NCBI GenBank assembly: GCA_038534295.1
Contig: JBCAXA010000001.1
Span: forward strand, 248,001 to 312,000
Length of the DNA: 64,000 nt
Direction of reading: 5' to 3'
DNA from: JBCAXA01 sp038534295
GTDB taxonomy: Bacteria; Pseudomonadota; Gammaproteobacteria; Steroidobacterales; Woeseiaceae
Shown here: positions 8,446 to 15,601 of the stretch, in pieces
Position numbering within the stretch: position 1 is the first letter of the stretch
Layout of the letters: each line of letters starts with the position of its first letter
The notes under the pieces: generated by a model
What the model was told of the DNA's origin: nothing
The model's database searches: none
What the model saw: the letters and a program-made list of their open reading frames with translations, nothing else
Position numbers and translations under genes: made by a program

Positions 8446-9762
8446 CTAACGACGATCGGAGCCGGTTGGCCGCGGTGAGGCCTTGACGGGCTCGCCGCGG
8501 TTTTCGTCCGATTCATGAATGATATACGGCTTGCTCTCGCCTTCGACGACCGACTGGTCGACGACGACTTTTTTAGCGGTCGCCGACGACGGTAAGTCAT
8601 ACATCGTATCGAGCAGCACGTTCTCAAGAACCGTACGCAGACCTCGAGCGCCCGTCTTGCGGGCCATGGCCTTGCCTGCGACGGCGCGAAGCGCGTCCTC
8701 GCGAAACTCCAGTTCGACGTCCTCCATTTCAAACAGACGACGGTACTGCTTGGTCAACGCGTTCTTTGGCTCGACAAGAATGGTGATCAGCGCTTCTTCG
8801 TCAAGCTCTTCGAGCGTTGCGACGACCGGCAAACGACCGACGAACTCGGGGATCAGCCCGAATTTGATCAGGTCTTCCGGCTCGACATCGTGCAACAACT
8901 CACCGACCTTGAGGTCTTCATCCGTGCTGCGCACGTCTGCGACGAAGCCGATACCGCTCTTCGTTGAGCGATCCCGAATGATTTTCTCGAGCCCTGCGAA
9001 CGCGCCACCACATATGAACAAGATGTTCGACGTGTCCACCTGCAGAAACTCTTGCTGCGGGTGCTTGCGCCCGCCCTGCGGAGGAACCGACGCAACGGTA
9101 CCCTCGATCAGCTTCAGCAAGGCCTGCTGGACACCCTCGCCCGATACGTCCCGGGTGATCGACGGGTTGTCCGATTTGCGACTGATCTTGTCGATCTCAT
9201 CGATATAAACAATGCCGGTCTGCGCCTTTTCGACGTCGTAGTCGCACTTTTGCAGCAGCTTCTGAATGATGTTCTCGACGTCCTCGCCGACATACCCGGC
9301 TTCGGTGAGGGTCGTGGCATCGGCAATGGTGAACGGCACATTTAGAAGCCGGGCGAGCGTCTCCGCCAGCAGAGTCTTGCCACAGCCGGTAGGGCCGATG
9401 AGCAAAATGTTGCTCTTGGCGAGCTCGACGTCGTCTTTACCGCGCTCTGTCGAGCGGTTCTCGAGACGTTTGTAGTGGTTGTAGACGGCGACCGACAAAA
9501 CTTTCTTGGCGCGATTCTGGCCAATGACATAGTCATTCAGCGTGGCGTTGATCTCGGCCGGCTTCGGCAAATCGTCGCGGGCGTGATCGGCGTTTTCCTC
9601 GAGCTCCTCGCGAATGATGTCGTTGCACAGCTCGACACATTCATCACAGATGAAAACGGAGGGGCCGGCGATCAGTTTGCGAACTTCATGCTGGCTCTTG
9701 CCACAGAACGAGCAGTACAACAGTTTCCCGTCGTCGTGCTTGCCCCGGTTGTCGTCAGTCAT
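8446..9762 (-). CDS. clpX: ATP-dependent Clp protease, ATP-binding subunit ClpX
   Basis: ClpX unfolds tagged proteins (for example ssrA-tagged ones) and feeds them into ClpP. The 438-residue protein has the N-terminal zinc-binding domain (Cys17, Cys20, Cys39, Cys42), Walker A GPTGCGKT at 123-130, the pore-loop GYVGEDVE motif, Walker B IVYIDEIDK and sensor regions. Length is normal for the family. The ATG at 9762 is preceded by AGGA. It lies between clpP and lon in the usual order. Confidence 0.99.
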   Translation of the reverse strand: MTDDNRGKHDDGKLLYCSFCGKSQHEVRKLIAGPSVFICDECVELCNDIIREELEENADHARDDLPKPAEINATLNDYVIGQNRAKKVLSVAVYNHYKRLENRSTERGKDDVELAKSNILLIGPTGCGKTLLAETLARLLNVPFTIADATTLTEAGYVGEDVENIIQKLLQKCDYDVEKAQTGIVYIDEIDKISRKSDNPSITRDVSGEGVQQALLKLIEGTVASVPPQGGRKHPQQEFLQVDTSNILFICGGAFAGLEKIIRDRSTKSGIGFVADVRSTDEDLKVGELLHDVEPEDLIKFGLIPEFVGRLPVVATLEELDEEALITILVEPKNALTKQYRRLFEMEDVELEFREDALRAVAGKAMARKTGARGLRTVLENVLLDTMYDLPSSATAKKVVVDQSVVEGESKPYIIHESDENRGEPVKASPRPTGSDRR

Positions 9763-9786
9763 ACAGCGTTCCTAGAAAATTCGCAT

Positions 9787-9802
9787 GTCATTGTGCAATG
9801 AC
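9787..9802 (-). repeat. Short inverted repeat in the clpX leader
   Basis: GTCATTG and CAATGAC are separated by 2 bp, 25-40 nt upstream of the clpX start. It could form a small hairpin in the leader or be an operator. No regulator can be named. Confidence 0.35.
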
Positions 9803-9876
9803 AACGCAAGTTTGTATAGCACGCAGGTCACGGACCGGCTAACTCAACCGAACCCTTCGTTGACGTTCGGCCTTTG

Positions 9877-9900
9877 CTCTAATTTTCTTCAAAATTAGAG
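9877..9900 (-). repeat. AT-rich perfect hairpin just after clpP
   Basis: CTCTAATTTT and AAAATTAGAG flank a 4-nt loop, giving a perfect 10-bp stem that begins 3 nt past the clpP stop. Its low GC content stands out from the surroundings. No U tract follows on the minus strand. Confidence 0.6.
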
Positions 9901-9902
9901 AC

Positions 9903-10526
9903 TTATTCGAAATTTGGCGTGACCGCATCGGTGCGCTTAGTCAGCACCGTATCGATGAGCCCATATTCCTTCGCGGCATTAGCCGCCAAAAAGTTGTCGC
10001 GCTCCGTATCGGCCTGAATCTTGTCGACGCTTTGACCGGTATGGTGCGCCAGGATCTCATTGAGGCGTTGCTTCATCGTCAGGATTTCACGCGCGTGAAT
10101 GTCGATGTCCGTCGCTTGACCCTGAAAACCCGCGCTAGGTTGATGGACCATAATTCGCGAGTTGGGCAGCGCAATCCGCTTGCCGGCCGCGCCGCCAGCG
10201 AGCAGCAGTGCTCCCATGCTCGCAGCCTGACCGACACAGATCGTCGATACATCGCATTTGATGAACTGCATGGTGTCGTAAATCGCGAGCCCCGCAGTGA
10301 CCGAGCCACCCGGCGAATTGATGTACAGGTGGATGTCCTTATCGGGGTTTTCCGACTCGAGGAACAGCATTTGCGCCACGATGACGTTAGCCATTGTGTC
10401 CTCGACCGGCCCGACCATGAATACGACGCGATCTTTCAGCAGTCGCGAATAAATGTCGTACGCGCGTTCGCCGCGAGCAGTCTGCTCAACGACCATCGGA
10501 ACCAGATTTAGTGCTTGGATGCTCAT
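9903..10526 (-). CDS. clpP: ATP-dependent Clp protease proteolytic subunit ClpP
   Basis: ClpP is the 14-mer serine protease chamber that works with ClpX and ClpA. In the 207-residue protein the catalytic triad is visible as Ser103 (GQAASMGALLL), His128 (MVHQP) and Asp177 (TERDNF), with the family motif YINSPGGSV at about 68-76. A short N-terminal propeptide is likely, as in E. coli. GAGGAG stands 11 nt before the ATG. Confidence 0.99.
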   Translation of the reverse strand: MSIQALNLVPMVVEQTARGERAYDIYSRLLKDRVVFMVGPVEDTMANVIVAQMLFLESENPDKDIHLYINSPGGSVTAGLAIYDTMQFIKCDVSTICVGQAASMGALLLAGGAAGKRIALPNSRIMVHQPSAGFQGQATDIDIHAREILTMKQRLNEILAHHTGQSVDKIQADTERDNFLAANAAKEYGLIDTVLTKRTDAVTPNFE

Positions 10527-10548
10527 TTCAAGTCTTGCTCCTCAGCCA

Positions 10549-10567
10549 GCGACGGCCAGTCCGTCGC
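10549..10567 (-). repeat. Perfect hairpin between tig and clpP
   Basis: GCGACGG and CCGTCGC flank a 5-nt loop (7-bp stem), starting just after the tig stop. No U tract follows. It resembles the hairpins after clpP and clpX in this block. Confidence 0.55.
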
Positions 10568-10569
10568 AA

Positions 10570-11853
10570 TCATGGATTCATGTAGTCGTCGAAATTCACG
10601 TTGCGTGTTTCTTCCGACCCGAGCTCGATCAGTCGGTTCACCGCAATTTCCTCAAGCGCCATGTGCTCGACCTGAGAGCGCATGTCCGGATTTCGCAGAT
10701 AATTCTCGACCAATTCGTCCTGTTGATCGTAGCCGGTAAACATCTCCGTCGCATGCGCGCGCAGCGCGTCATCAGAGACCGTGAGTTCCTCGGCGCGAAT
10801 AAACTCCTGCAGCAGAAACGTCAGTTTGACCCGGCGTTCGGCGGCCGCGGCGAAATTTTCGAAGCCCGGCGCCTGATCCGGTTCTGTGATCCCCATGCGG
10901 CGCATGGCCTCTTGCTGCATCGAATACGCCTCGCGATGCACCAGCGCGCGTGGAACGTCGAACGGATTAGCCGCGAGTAGACCATCCAATGCCTGTTCCT
11001 TGATATCCGCACGGCTTTTTTGCGCAACCTCGTTACGCATATTCTCCTCGACATCGGCGCGCAGTTTGTCCAGTCCGCCCTCTTCAAGGCCAAACAGCTT
11101 CGCGAAATCGTCGTCGAGTTCGGGAAGGCGTTTCTCGCGAACCTCGTGGACGTCCGCGTGAAACTGAGCGGTTTTTTCAGCGAGATCGGGCTGCGGGTAA
11201 TCAGCAGGGTAAGACACGTCGAAATCTATCGCGGCGCCGGCCTCGGCACCGGTCAAGGCTTTTTCGAAGTCTTCGAGCATGCGGCCCGCGCCGAGCTCGA
11301 CCGGGACGCGCTCGCCTCGGCCGTTTTCAATGTTCTCGCCTTCGATGGCGCCTTGAAAGTCGACGATGACCTGGTCGCCGGCGCCGGCTGCGCGTTCGAC
11401 GACCTCCCAGGTGCCCTGTTGCTGACGCAGTTTCTCAAGCATCGCATCGACATCCGACTCCGTGATCGCAACCTCCGGCCGCGTCACGCTGATGGATGAT
11501 GTATCGGCCAACTCGACCGTGGGCATGACCTCGAACGTGGCCGTGTAGGCCAGACCGCTGTCAGACTCTTCTGTCTTGATTTCCGGCGATCCTGCCGGGG
11601 CGAGCTGCTGTTGCGCGATGGCCTCGGAGTAGCTCGACTGCAACAAGTCGCCGAGTACTTCCTGGCGAATCTGCACGCCGTAGCGTTGCTTGATGACCTT
11701 CAGCGGAATTTTGCCGGGTCGAAACCCTGGCACTTTGGCCGTCTTACCGACTTTGCGTAGCCGCTGCTCGACCTCCGAGTCGATTTGCTCGGCCGGCAGC
11801 TCGACCCGCAGCGTGCGCTGCAGTCCGTCAGACGATTCAACAGAAACCATCAT
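10570..11853 (-). CDS. tig: Trigger factor (ribosome-associated chaperone and PPIase)
   Basis: Trigger factor binds ribosomal protein L23 at the tunnel exit and shelters nascent chains. The ribosome-binding loop GFRPGK is near residue 45. A central FKBP-type domain begins with GDQVIVDFQG, and a helical C-terminal arm domain follows. About 430 residues is the usual length. An ATG at 11862 is also in frame, but AGGA sits only 1-2 nt from it and 10 nt from the ATG at 11853, so 11853 is preferred. That start also matches the family N-terminus (MMVSVESSDGL). clpP is 43 bp downstream. Confidence 0.97.
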   Translation of the reverse strand: MMVSVESSDGLQRTLRVELPAEQIDSEVEQRLRKVGKTAKVPGFRPGKIPLKVIKQRYGVQIRQEVLGDLLQSSYSEAIAQQQLAPAGSPEIKTEESDSGLAYTATFEVMPTVELADTSSISVTRPEVAITESDVDAMLEKLRQQQGTWEVVERAAGAGDQVIVDFQGAIEGENIENGRGERVPVELGAGRMLEDFEKALTGAEAGAAIDFDVSYPADYPQPDLAEKTAQFHADVHEVREKRLPELDDDFAKLFGLEEGGLDKLRADVEENMRNEVAQKSRADIKEQALDGLLAANPFDVPRALVHREAYSMQQEAMRRMGITEPDQAPGFENFAAAAERRVKLTFLLQEFIRAEELTVSDDALRAHATEMFTGYDQQDELVENYLRNPDMRSQVEHMALEEIAVNRLIELGSEETRNVNFDDYMNP

Positions 11854-11903
11854 GTCTTGCATTTCCTGTTCGTAGTTTGTCGGTTCCCCGACGCTGTTTT
11901 GCC

Positions 11904-11929
11904 GGGCCGGCGCATTTCTGAACCGGCCC
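11904..11929 (-). repeat. GC-rich stem-loop between tRNA-Leu and tig
   Basis: GGGCCGG and CCGGCCC flank a 12-nt loop, 15 nt downstream of tRNA-Leu on the minus strand. There is no T run, so it may be a processing hairpin or a weak terminator between the tRNA operon and tig. Confidence 0.4.
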
Positions 11930-11944
11930 GCGCGACAACAGTCT

Positions 11945-12029
<85 letters not shown>

Positions 12030-12099
12030 GTATGGGCCCCGGAGCTGGCAAGCCGATCAGTATAGCGGAGATCTAAGCGATGCGCTCGATCTGCGGATT

Positions 12100-12774
12100 T
12101 TGCGATTTGCCTAGCCCTTTGAGCAAGGTGAGCTGCGATCCGCGCAGCGGAGGCCGAGCACCGCTCGGCCAGCAGCGAACGCCGCGANNNNNNNNNNNNN
12201 NNNNNNNNNNNNNNNNNNNNNNNNNNNNNNNNNNNNNNNNNNNNNNNNNNNNNNNNNNNNNNNNNNNNNNNNNNNNNNNNNNNNNNNGGGTGCAACCGAG
12301 CGGCCGTGCCGAGCCCTTTGGGCGAGGCGTCGCAACGAATGAGCGGCCGTGCCGAGCCCTTTGGGCGAGGTGAGCTGCGATCCGCGCAGCGGAGGCCGAG
12401 CACCGCTCGGCCAGCAGCGAACGCCGCGAGGGTGCAACCGAGCGGCCGTGCCGAGCCCTTTGGGCGAGGCGTCGCAACGAATGAGCGGCCGTGCCGAGCC
12501 CTTTGGACGAGGCGTCGCAACGAATGAGCGGCCGTACCGAGCCCTTTGGACGAGGTGAGCTGCGAGCTGCGATCTGCCTAGCGGAGGCCGAGCACTGCTC
12601 GGCCAGAAGCGAACGCCGCGAGGATGCATCCGAGCGGCCGTGCCGAGCCCTTTGGGCGAGGTGAGCTGCGATCCGCGCAGCGGAGGCCGAGCACTGCTCG
12701 GCCAGCAGCGAACGCCGCGAGGGTGCAACCGAGCGGCCGTGGCCGAGCCCTTTGGGCGAGGCGTGGCAACGAAA
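12100..12774 (+). repeat. Mosaic tandem repeat array within the tRNA operon
   Basis: This stretch of about 790 bp between tRNA-Leu and tRNA-His holds no credible gene. After the N gap it is built from two units that share the first 30 bp (GAGCGGCCGTGCCGAGCCCT, then TTGGGCGAGG). A short 43-bp unit lies at 12298-12340, 12440-12482, 12483-12525 and a 44-bp variant at 12731-12774. A long unit of about 99 bp lies at 12341-12439, 12526-12631 (106 bp, with a 7-bp internal duplication) and 12632-12730. The long unit contains a perfect hairpin GGCCGAGC-ACC-GCTCGGCC. A diverged long-type copy precedes the gap at about 12110-12187. Spacers are not unique, so this is not a CRISPR array. Confidence 0.85.
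12188..12287. other. Assembly gap (100 N)
   Basis: Exactly 100 ambiguous bases interrupt the repeat array, the usual placeholder for a scaffold join of unknown size. The true copy number of the repeat is therefore unknown. Confidence 0.97.
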
Positions 12775-12816
12775 CTTTCTTAGCGAAGCCGTTATTGCCG
12801 TACCGGCTAAAAAAAT

Positions 12817-12893
12817 TGGGGTGGACGATGGGACTCGAACCCACGACGACCGGGATCACAACCCGGGGCTCTACCAACTGAGCTACGCCCACC
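12817..12893 (-). tRNA. tRNA-His (GUG)
   Basis: The cloverleaf on the minus strand has anticodon loop TTGTGAT (GUG), the extra 5' G (position -1, at 12893) facing C73 that is diagnostic for histidine tRNA, and encoded CCA at 12817-12819. Confidence 0.97.
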
Positions 12894-12954
12894 ACACAGA
12901 CCGCGACACGGCCCCTTCCCCCAACTGGGATCTTCTCAAACTCCCACCGCCAAC

Positions 12955-13296
12955 TGGCGCGCCTGGCAGGACTCGAACCTGCAACCGCCGGCTTAGCTTA
13001 CCACTACCGCTTTCGCGGCCCGCCCGTGGCGGTTTGTGGTCTGGACTATCTCTTCGCCATCTCAGGCGCCGCACGTATAGTCTCTACGGATCCCCCTCGC
13101 ATTGCGAGCAACGCCCTACTCCCGATTACTCGGCCTTCGGACGCCAGGTCGCCTGACCTGGGTTTCCACGGGATTACCAGCGGCAGTGCCGGTAAGGCTT
13201 CCCCGTTACAGTGCAGTCCACCGGCACGGTTCCGTTTCCCGCACCGGGCTCCGGTGTGTCAAAGGCCGATGCTCTATCCGGTTGAGCTACAGGCGC
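12955..13296 (-). tRNA. tRNA-Arg (UCU) interrupted by a group I intron
   Basis: Exon 1 is 13296-13262 (35 nt, GCGCCTGTAGCTCAACCGGA to position U34) and exon 2 is 12996-12955 (42 nt, from CTAAGCCGG to an encoded CCA). Joined, they give a 77-nt tRNA with a perfect 7-bp acceptor stem (GCGCCTG with CAGGCGC), anticodon loop CUUCUAA (anticodon UCU) and a standard T arm with loop TTCGAGT. The 265-nt insert lies between anticodon positions 34 and 35. Neither half alone makes a tRNA, so a finder that does not model introns would miss this gene. In Pseudomonas an uninterrupted Arg gene sits at this place in the Pro-Arg-His-Leu cluster. Confidence 0.93.
12997..13261 (-). ncRNA. Group I self-splicing intron in tRNA-Arg
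   Basis: The 265-nt insert has group I landmarks. The 5' splice site follows a U and the last intron base is G (omega-G, 12997). P7 is GACUA (13078-13082) paired with UAGUC (13044-13048), in the contexts AGAGACUA and AGAUAGUCC that are typical of bacterial tRNA introns. P8 is CGCC with GGCG. P9 pairs ACCAC with GUGGU and contains a CCGC-GAAA-GCGG tetraloop hairpin. A 7-bp P3 candidate with one bulge pairs GCAC(U)GUA with UACGUGC. A perfect 7-bp hairpin CCAGGUC/GACCUGG fits P5. GGAGCC near the intron start can pair, with one mismatch, with exon GGCCUU and end in a U-G pair. There is no open reading frame inside, so no homing endonuclease. Confidence 0.92.
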
Positions 13297-13320
13297 CTTT
13301 TCCAGTTGTCTTACTAAACT

Positions 13321-13431
13321 CTTCGCCTCGCCCAAAGGGCTCGGCACGGCGACTCATCGTCACAACCAAACGCCGCCTCGGTCAATGCCGAACGCCGCCT
13401 CGCCCAAAGGGCTCGGCCACCGCCGCTCGGT
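13321..13431 (-). repeat. Inverted copies of the array repeat between tRNA-Pro and tRNA-Arg
   Basis: Two copies of the array core (GCCGAGCCCTTTGGGCGAGG read on the minus strand) lie at about 13324-13347 and 13396-13431, in the opposite orientation to the array at 12298-12774. The copy at 13396-13431 matches the complement of 12728-12763 at 35 of 36 positions. Confidence 0.85.
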
Positions 13432-13471
13432 CGCAGTAACCCGGCTAGACTGAACAACTCGCGTTGCCGAC

Positions 13472-13548
13472 TGGTCGGGGCAGAGAGATTCGAACTCCCG
13501 ACCCTCTGCTCCCAAAGCAGATGCGCTACCAGACTGCGCCATGCCCCG
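13472..13548 (-). tRNA. tRNA-Pro (UGG)
   Basis: This is a 77-nt cloverleaf on the minus strand starting CGGGGCATGGCGCAG, with anticodon loop TTTGGGA (UGG) and encoded CCA at 13472-13474. It is the first gene of the tRNA operon, 36 bp after a promoter-like sequence. Confidence 0.98.
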
Positions 13549-13583
13549 ATTCAATCGTCGCAACGGACTTGTTCAGCCGGCGG

Positions 13584-13612
13584 ATCATACGATTGAGCAA
13601 GAAACCGGTCAA
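13584..13612 (-). promoter_or_regulatory. Promoter of the Pro-Arg-His-Leu tRNA operon
   Basis: On the minus strand TTGACC (13607-13612) and TATGAT (13584-13589) are exactly 17 bp apart. They are followed by a GC-rich discriminator (CCGCCGG) of the kind seen at growth-rate and stringent-controlled stable RNA promoters. The predicted start is about 28 nt before tRNA-Pro. Confidence 0.75.
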
Positions 13613-13695
13613 TTCGTCGGGTCACAGTCACTGGCCGTGGCCGGGCGAACGCGCGTCTGCTATGTTCCGGCGATCTTTCGGCTTGGACCAGGAAC

Positions 13696-14268
13696 ATGTC
13701 GACTCGTCACCTGCTTGGACTGCTCGCGTTCGTCATCGTTGCCGTACCGGCGCAGGCGGCGGATCTCATCGCCCACCCGCAGATCGCCTTGGAAACCACC
13801 GAAGGACGGATCGTGCTCGAGCTGGACACCAAACGCGCACCGCTAACCGTCGAACGGATTGTCGAGCTGACTCGCAAGGGCTACTACGACGGGCTGATTT
13901 TTCATCGAGTCAAACGCGGCTTCGTGATTCAGACCGGCGCCTACAACCTGAAACTCCAAAGTTCGGAGAAGAACGAGAACTTGCCCAACGAATCCGGCAA
14001 CGGCCTCAGCAATCGCCGCGGGACCGTCGCGATGGCGCGGACACCAGCGCCGCATTCCGCCGGGGCGCAGTTCTACATCAACGTTGCGGACAACGAAGGC
14101 CTGGACCCGCGTCGCGACAACTGGGGTTATGCGGTTTTCGGCAAGGTCATTGAAGGGATGGACGTCGTCGATACGATCAGTAACTTACCGACCGGGCCGC
14201 AAGCCGGACTCCAAGATGTTCCAACGTTACCGGTGGTGATCGACAAAGCCACGGTGCTGACGGACTGA
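13696..14268 (+). CDS. Cyclophilin-type peptidyl-prolyl isomerase with signal peptide
   Basis: The 190-residue protein begins with a signal peptide ending near AQA (residues 19-21), so it is probably periplasmic, like E. coli PpiA. Cyclophilin active-site motifs are present: FHRVKRGFVIQTG with the catalytic Arg, SAGAQFYINV, and VFGKVIEGMDVVD. It accelerates X-Pro isomerisation in exported proteins. It is divergent from the tRNA operon and 7 bp upstream of lpxH, with which it probably forms an operon. At this locus Pseudomonas has ppiB, a cytosolic form without a signal peptide. Confidence 0.93.
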   Translation: MSTRHLLGLLAFVIVAVPAQAADLIAHPQIALETTEGRIVLELDTKRAPLTVERIVELTRKGYYDGLIFHRVKRGFVIQTGAYNLKLQSSEKNENLPNESGNGLSNRRGTVAMARTPAPHSAGAQFYINVADNEGLDPRRDNWGYAVFGKVIEGMDVVDTISNLPTGPQAGLQDVPTLPVVIDKATVLTD

Positions 14269-14275
14269 TCACAAC

Positions 14276-14992
14276 TTGGCAACGCTGTTCATTTCAGACC
14301 TACACCTCGACGCCGATGCACCGGCGATCGGCGAGCAGTTCTTTCGTTTCCTCAACGAGACGGCGCGCGATGCCGACGCGCTGTACATTCTCGGCGATCT
14401 CTTCGAAGTGTGGGTGGGCGACGACGATGACGCGCCCTACAACGAAGCCGTTCTCGCTGCGCTGCGCGACCTCGGCGCCAGCGGTGTGCCGGTTTTTTTC
14501 ATGTGCGGCAATCGCGATTTCATGGCGGGCGACGGGTTCGCCGCCCGTGCTGGCCTGACACTACTCGACGATCCAACGGTGATTCGGCTCGGCCACCGAG
14601 CCCTGCTGCTCAGTCACGGCGATGCCTACTGCACCGACGACCTCGCCTACCAGGCGTTTCGCAAACAGAGCCGCGATCCGGCCTGGCAACAGCAAATGCT
14701 CAGCATGCCGCTGGCCGAACGTCGTGCATTGGCGGCGCAACTGCGCACCCAAAGCAATCTCGCGATGGCCGGCAAAAGCGCGGCAATCATGGACGTCAAC
14801 GACGCGGCCGTCGACGCGGCACTAGCCGAACACGGCGTCGATCTAATGCTGCACGGTCACACCCATCGGCCCGCCGTACATCGACGCGTGGACGGAGCGA
14901 CAACGCGGATCGTTCTCGGCGACTGGTACGATCAAGCGAGCTATTTACGCTGGGACAGCGGCGACTTCCGACTGGGTATCGAGGCTCGCTGA
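14276..14992 (+). CDS. lpxH: UDP-2,3-diacylglucosamine diphosphatase
   Basis: LpxH hydrolyses UDP-2,3-diacyl-GlcN to lipid X, the fourth step of lipid A synthesis, at the cytoplasmic membrane face. The 238-residue calcineurin-like phosphoesterase has the metal-binding motifs SDLHLD, GDLFEVWVGDD, CGNRDF, SHGD and HGHTHRP. The start is a TTG at 14276, required by the conserved MATLFISDLHLD N-terminus and placed 7 bp after the cyclophilin stop. The last 48 bp overlap the convergent miaE. Confidence 0.96.
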   Translation: MATLFISDLHLDADAPAIGEQFFRFLNETARDADALYILGDLFEVWVGDDDDAPYNEAVLAALRDLGASGVPVFFMCGNRDFMAGDGFAARAGLTLLDDPTVIRLGHRALLLSHGDAYCTDDLAYQAFRKQSRDPAWQQQMLSMPLAERRALAAQLRTQSNLAMAGKSAAIMDVNDAAVDAALAEHGVDLMLHGHTHRPAVHRRVDGATTRIVLGDWYDQASYLRWDSGDFRLGIEAR

Positions 14993-15601
14993 TTTAGGCA
15001 AACCGCTGTGAAAGCGGAATACAGGATCCGGCTCGGTGATCAGTGTGGCCTCGAGCGCACACAAGCGCTCGACGTCGACCGTCAAAGCCTCTCGACCGCC
15101 AGCCAAACCAGCCGCCAAATCCAAGTAGCTCTCGAAGTGGCGGGCCTCGGATTCGAGCAAGCCGCGATAAAACGGGGTTAGCGACGCTGGTAGGTAGTCG
15201 AGCAACGCGGCAAAGCGCTCGCACGAGCGCGCCTCGATGAGCGCGCCGACGATCAAGCGCTGGTAGAGGCGCTCCGGCTCAACGTCGCTGGTCGCGGCCA
15301 ACAGCGCACCAGCGTACCGCGACGGGCCGAGCTTGCGGCGTGTTATCTCGAACTCATCGATCCAACGCTGCACCTGCTCAAAGTGGCGCAGCTCCTCACG
15401 CGCCAGTCGCGACATCTTCTGGCTAAGCTCACCGTGCTGCGGATATCGATAGATGAGACTGAGAGCCGTTTGCGCCGCCTTCATCTCGCAATTGGCATGA
15501 TCGAGCAGCAGGACATCGAGATGGCGCACGGCGTACTCGCACCACGCAGTGGGCGTGGGAGTCCGGAGCAACGCACGCAAGCGATGCAGTGGGTCGTTCA
15601 T
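14945..15601 (-). CDS. miaE: tRNA 2-methylthio-N6-isopentenyladenosine-37 hydroxylase
   Basis: MiaE is a non-heme diiron monooxygenase that hydroxylates the isopentenyl group of ms2i6A37 in tRNAs reading U-starting codons. The 218-residue ferritin-like protein shows metal-ligand motifs on paired helices: CEMKAAQTAL with DHAN before it, REELRHFEQV, ALIEARSCERF and ESEARHFESYL. Its ATG overlaps the stop of the upstream kinase gene (ATGA at 15598-15601), so the two are translationally coupled. The 3' end overlaps lpxH. Confidence 0.93.
   Translation of the reverse strand: MNDPLHRLRALLRTPTPTAWCEYAVRHLDVLLLDHANCEMKAAQTALSLIYRYPQHGELSQKMSRLAREELRHFEQVQRWIDEFEITRRKLGPSRYAGALLAATSDVEPERLYQRLIVGALIEARSCERFAALLDYLPASLTPFYRGLLESEARHFESYLDLAAGLAGGREALTVDVERLCALEATLITEPDPVFRFHSGLPKSASLDTQSEVAAVPA

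Noticed and set aside
11904..11929. Rho-independent terminator after tRNA-Leu
   Set aside because: The stem is strong but no T run follows on the minus strand, so it is listed only as a stem-loop.
12111..12728. Long minus-strand frame of 205 codons across the repeat array and the N gap
   Set aside because: It is a translation of the 43/99-bp repeat units, continues through N, and appears in several frames at once. It has no start context and no known domain.
12298..12774. CRISPR array
   Set aside because: Repeat and intervening parts are all reused between units, units alternate 43 and 99 bp, there are no unique spacers, and no cas genes are in the window.
12578..12895. Minus-strand 105-codon frame starting in tRNA-His
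   Set aside because: Its first 25 codons are the tRNA sequence read as protein and the rest is the repeat array. A similar frame at 5179-5403 is the tRNA-Val/Asp pair.
12957..13296. Two broken tRNA-Arg pseudogenes
   Set aside because: The halves are exactly complementary parts of one tRNA and the insert has group I intron core pairings, so an interrupted functional gene is the better reading.
13464..14153. 229-codon plus-strand frame upstream of the cyclophilin
   Set aside because: It begins inside tRNA-Pro and runs in another frame through the cyclophilin gene, which has clear family motifs.
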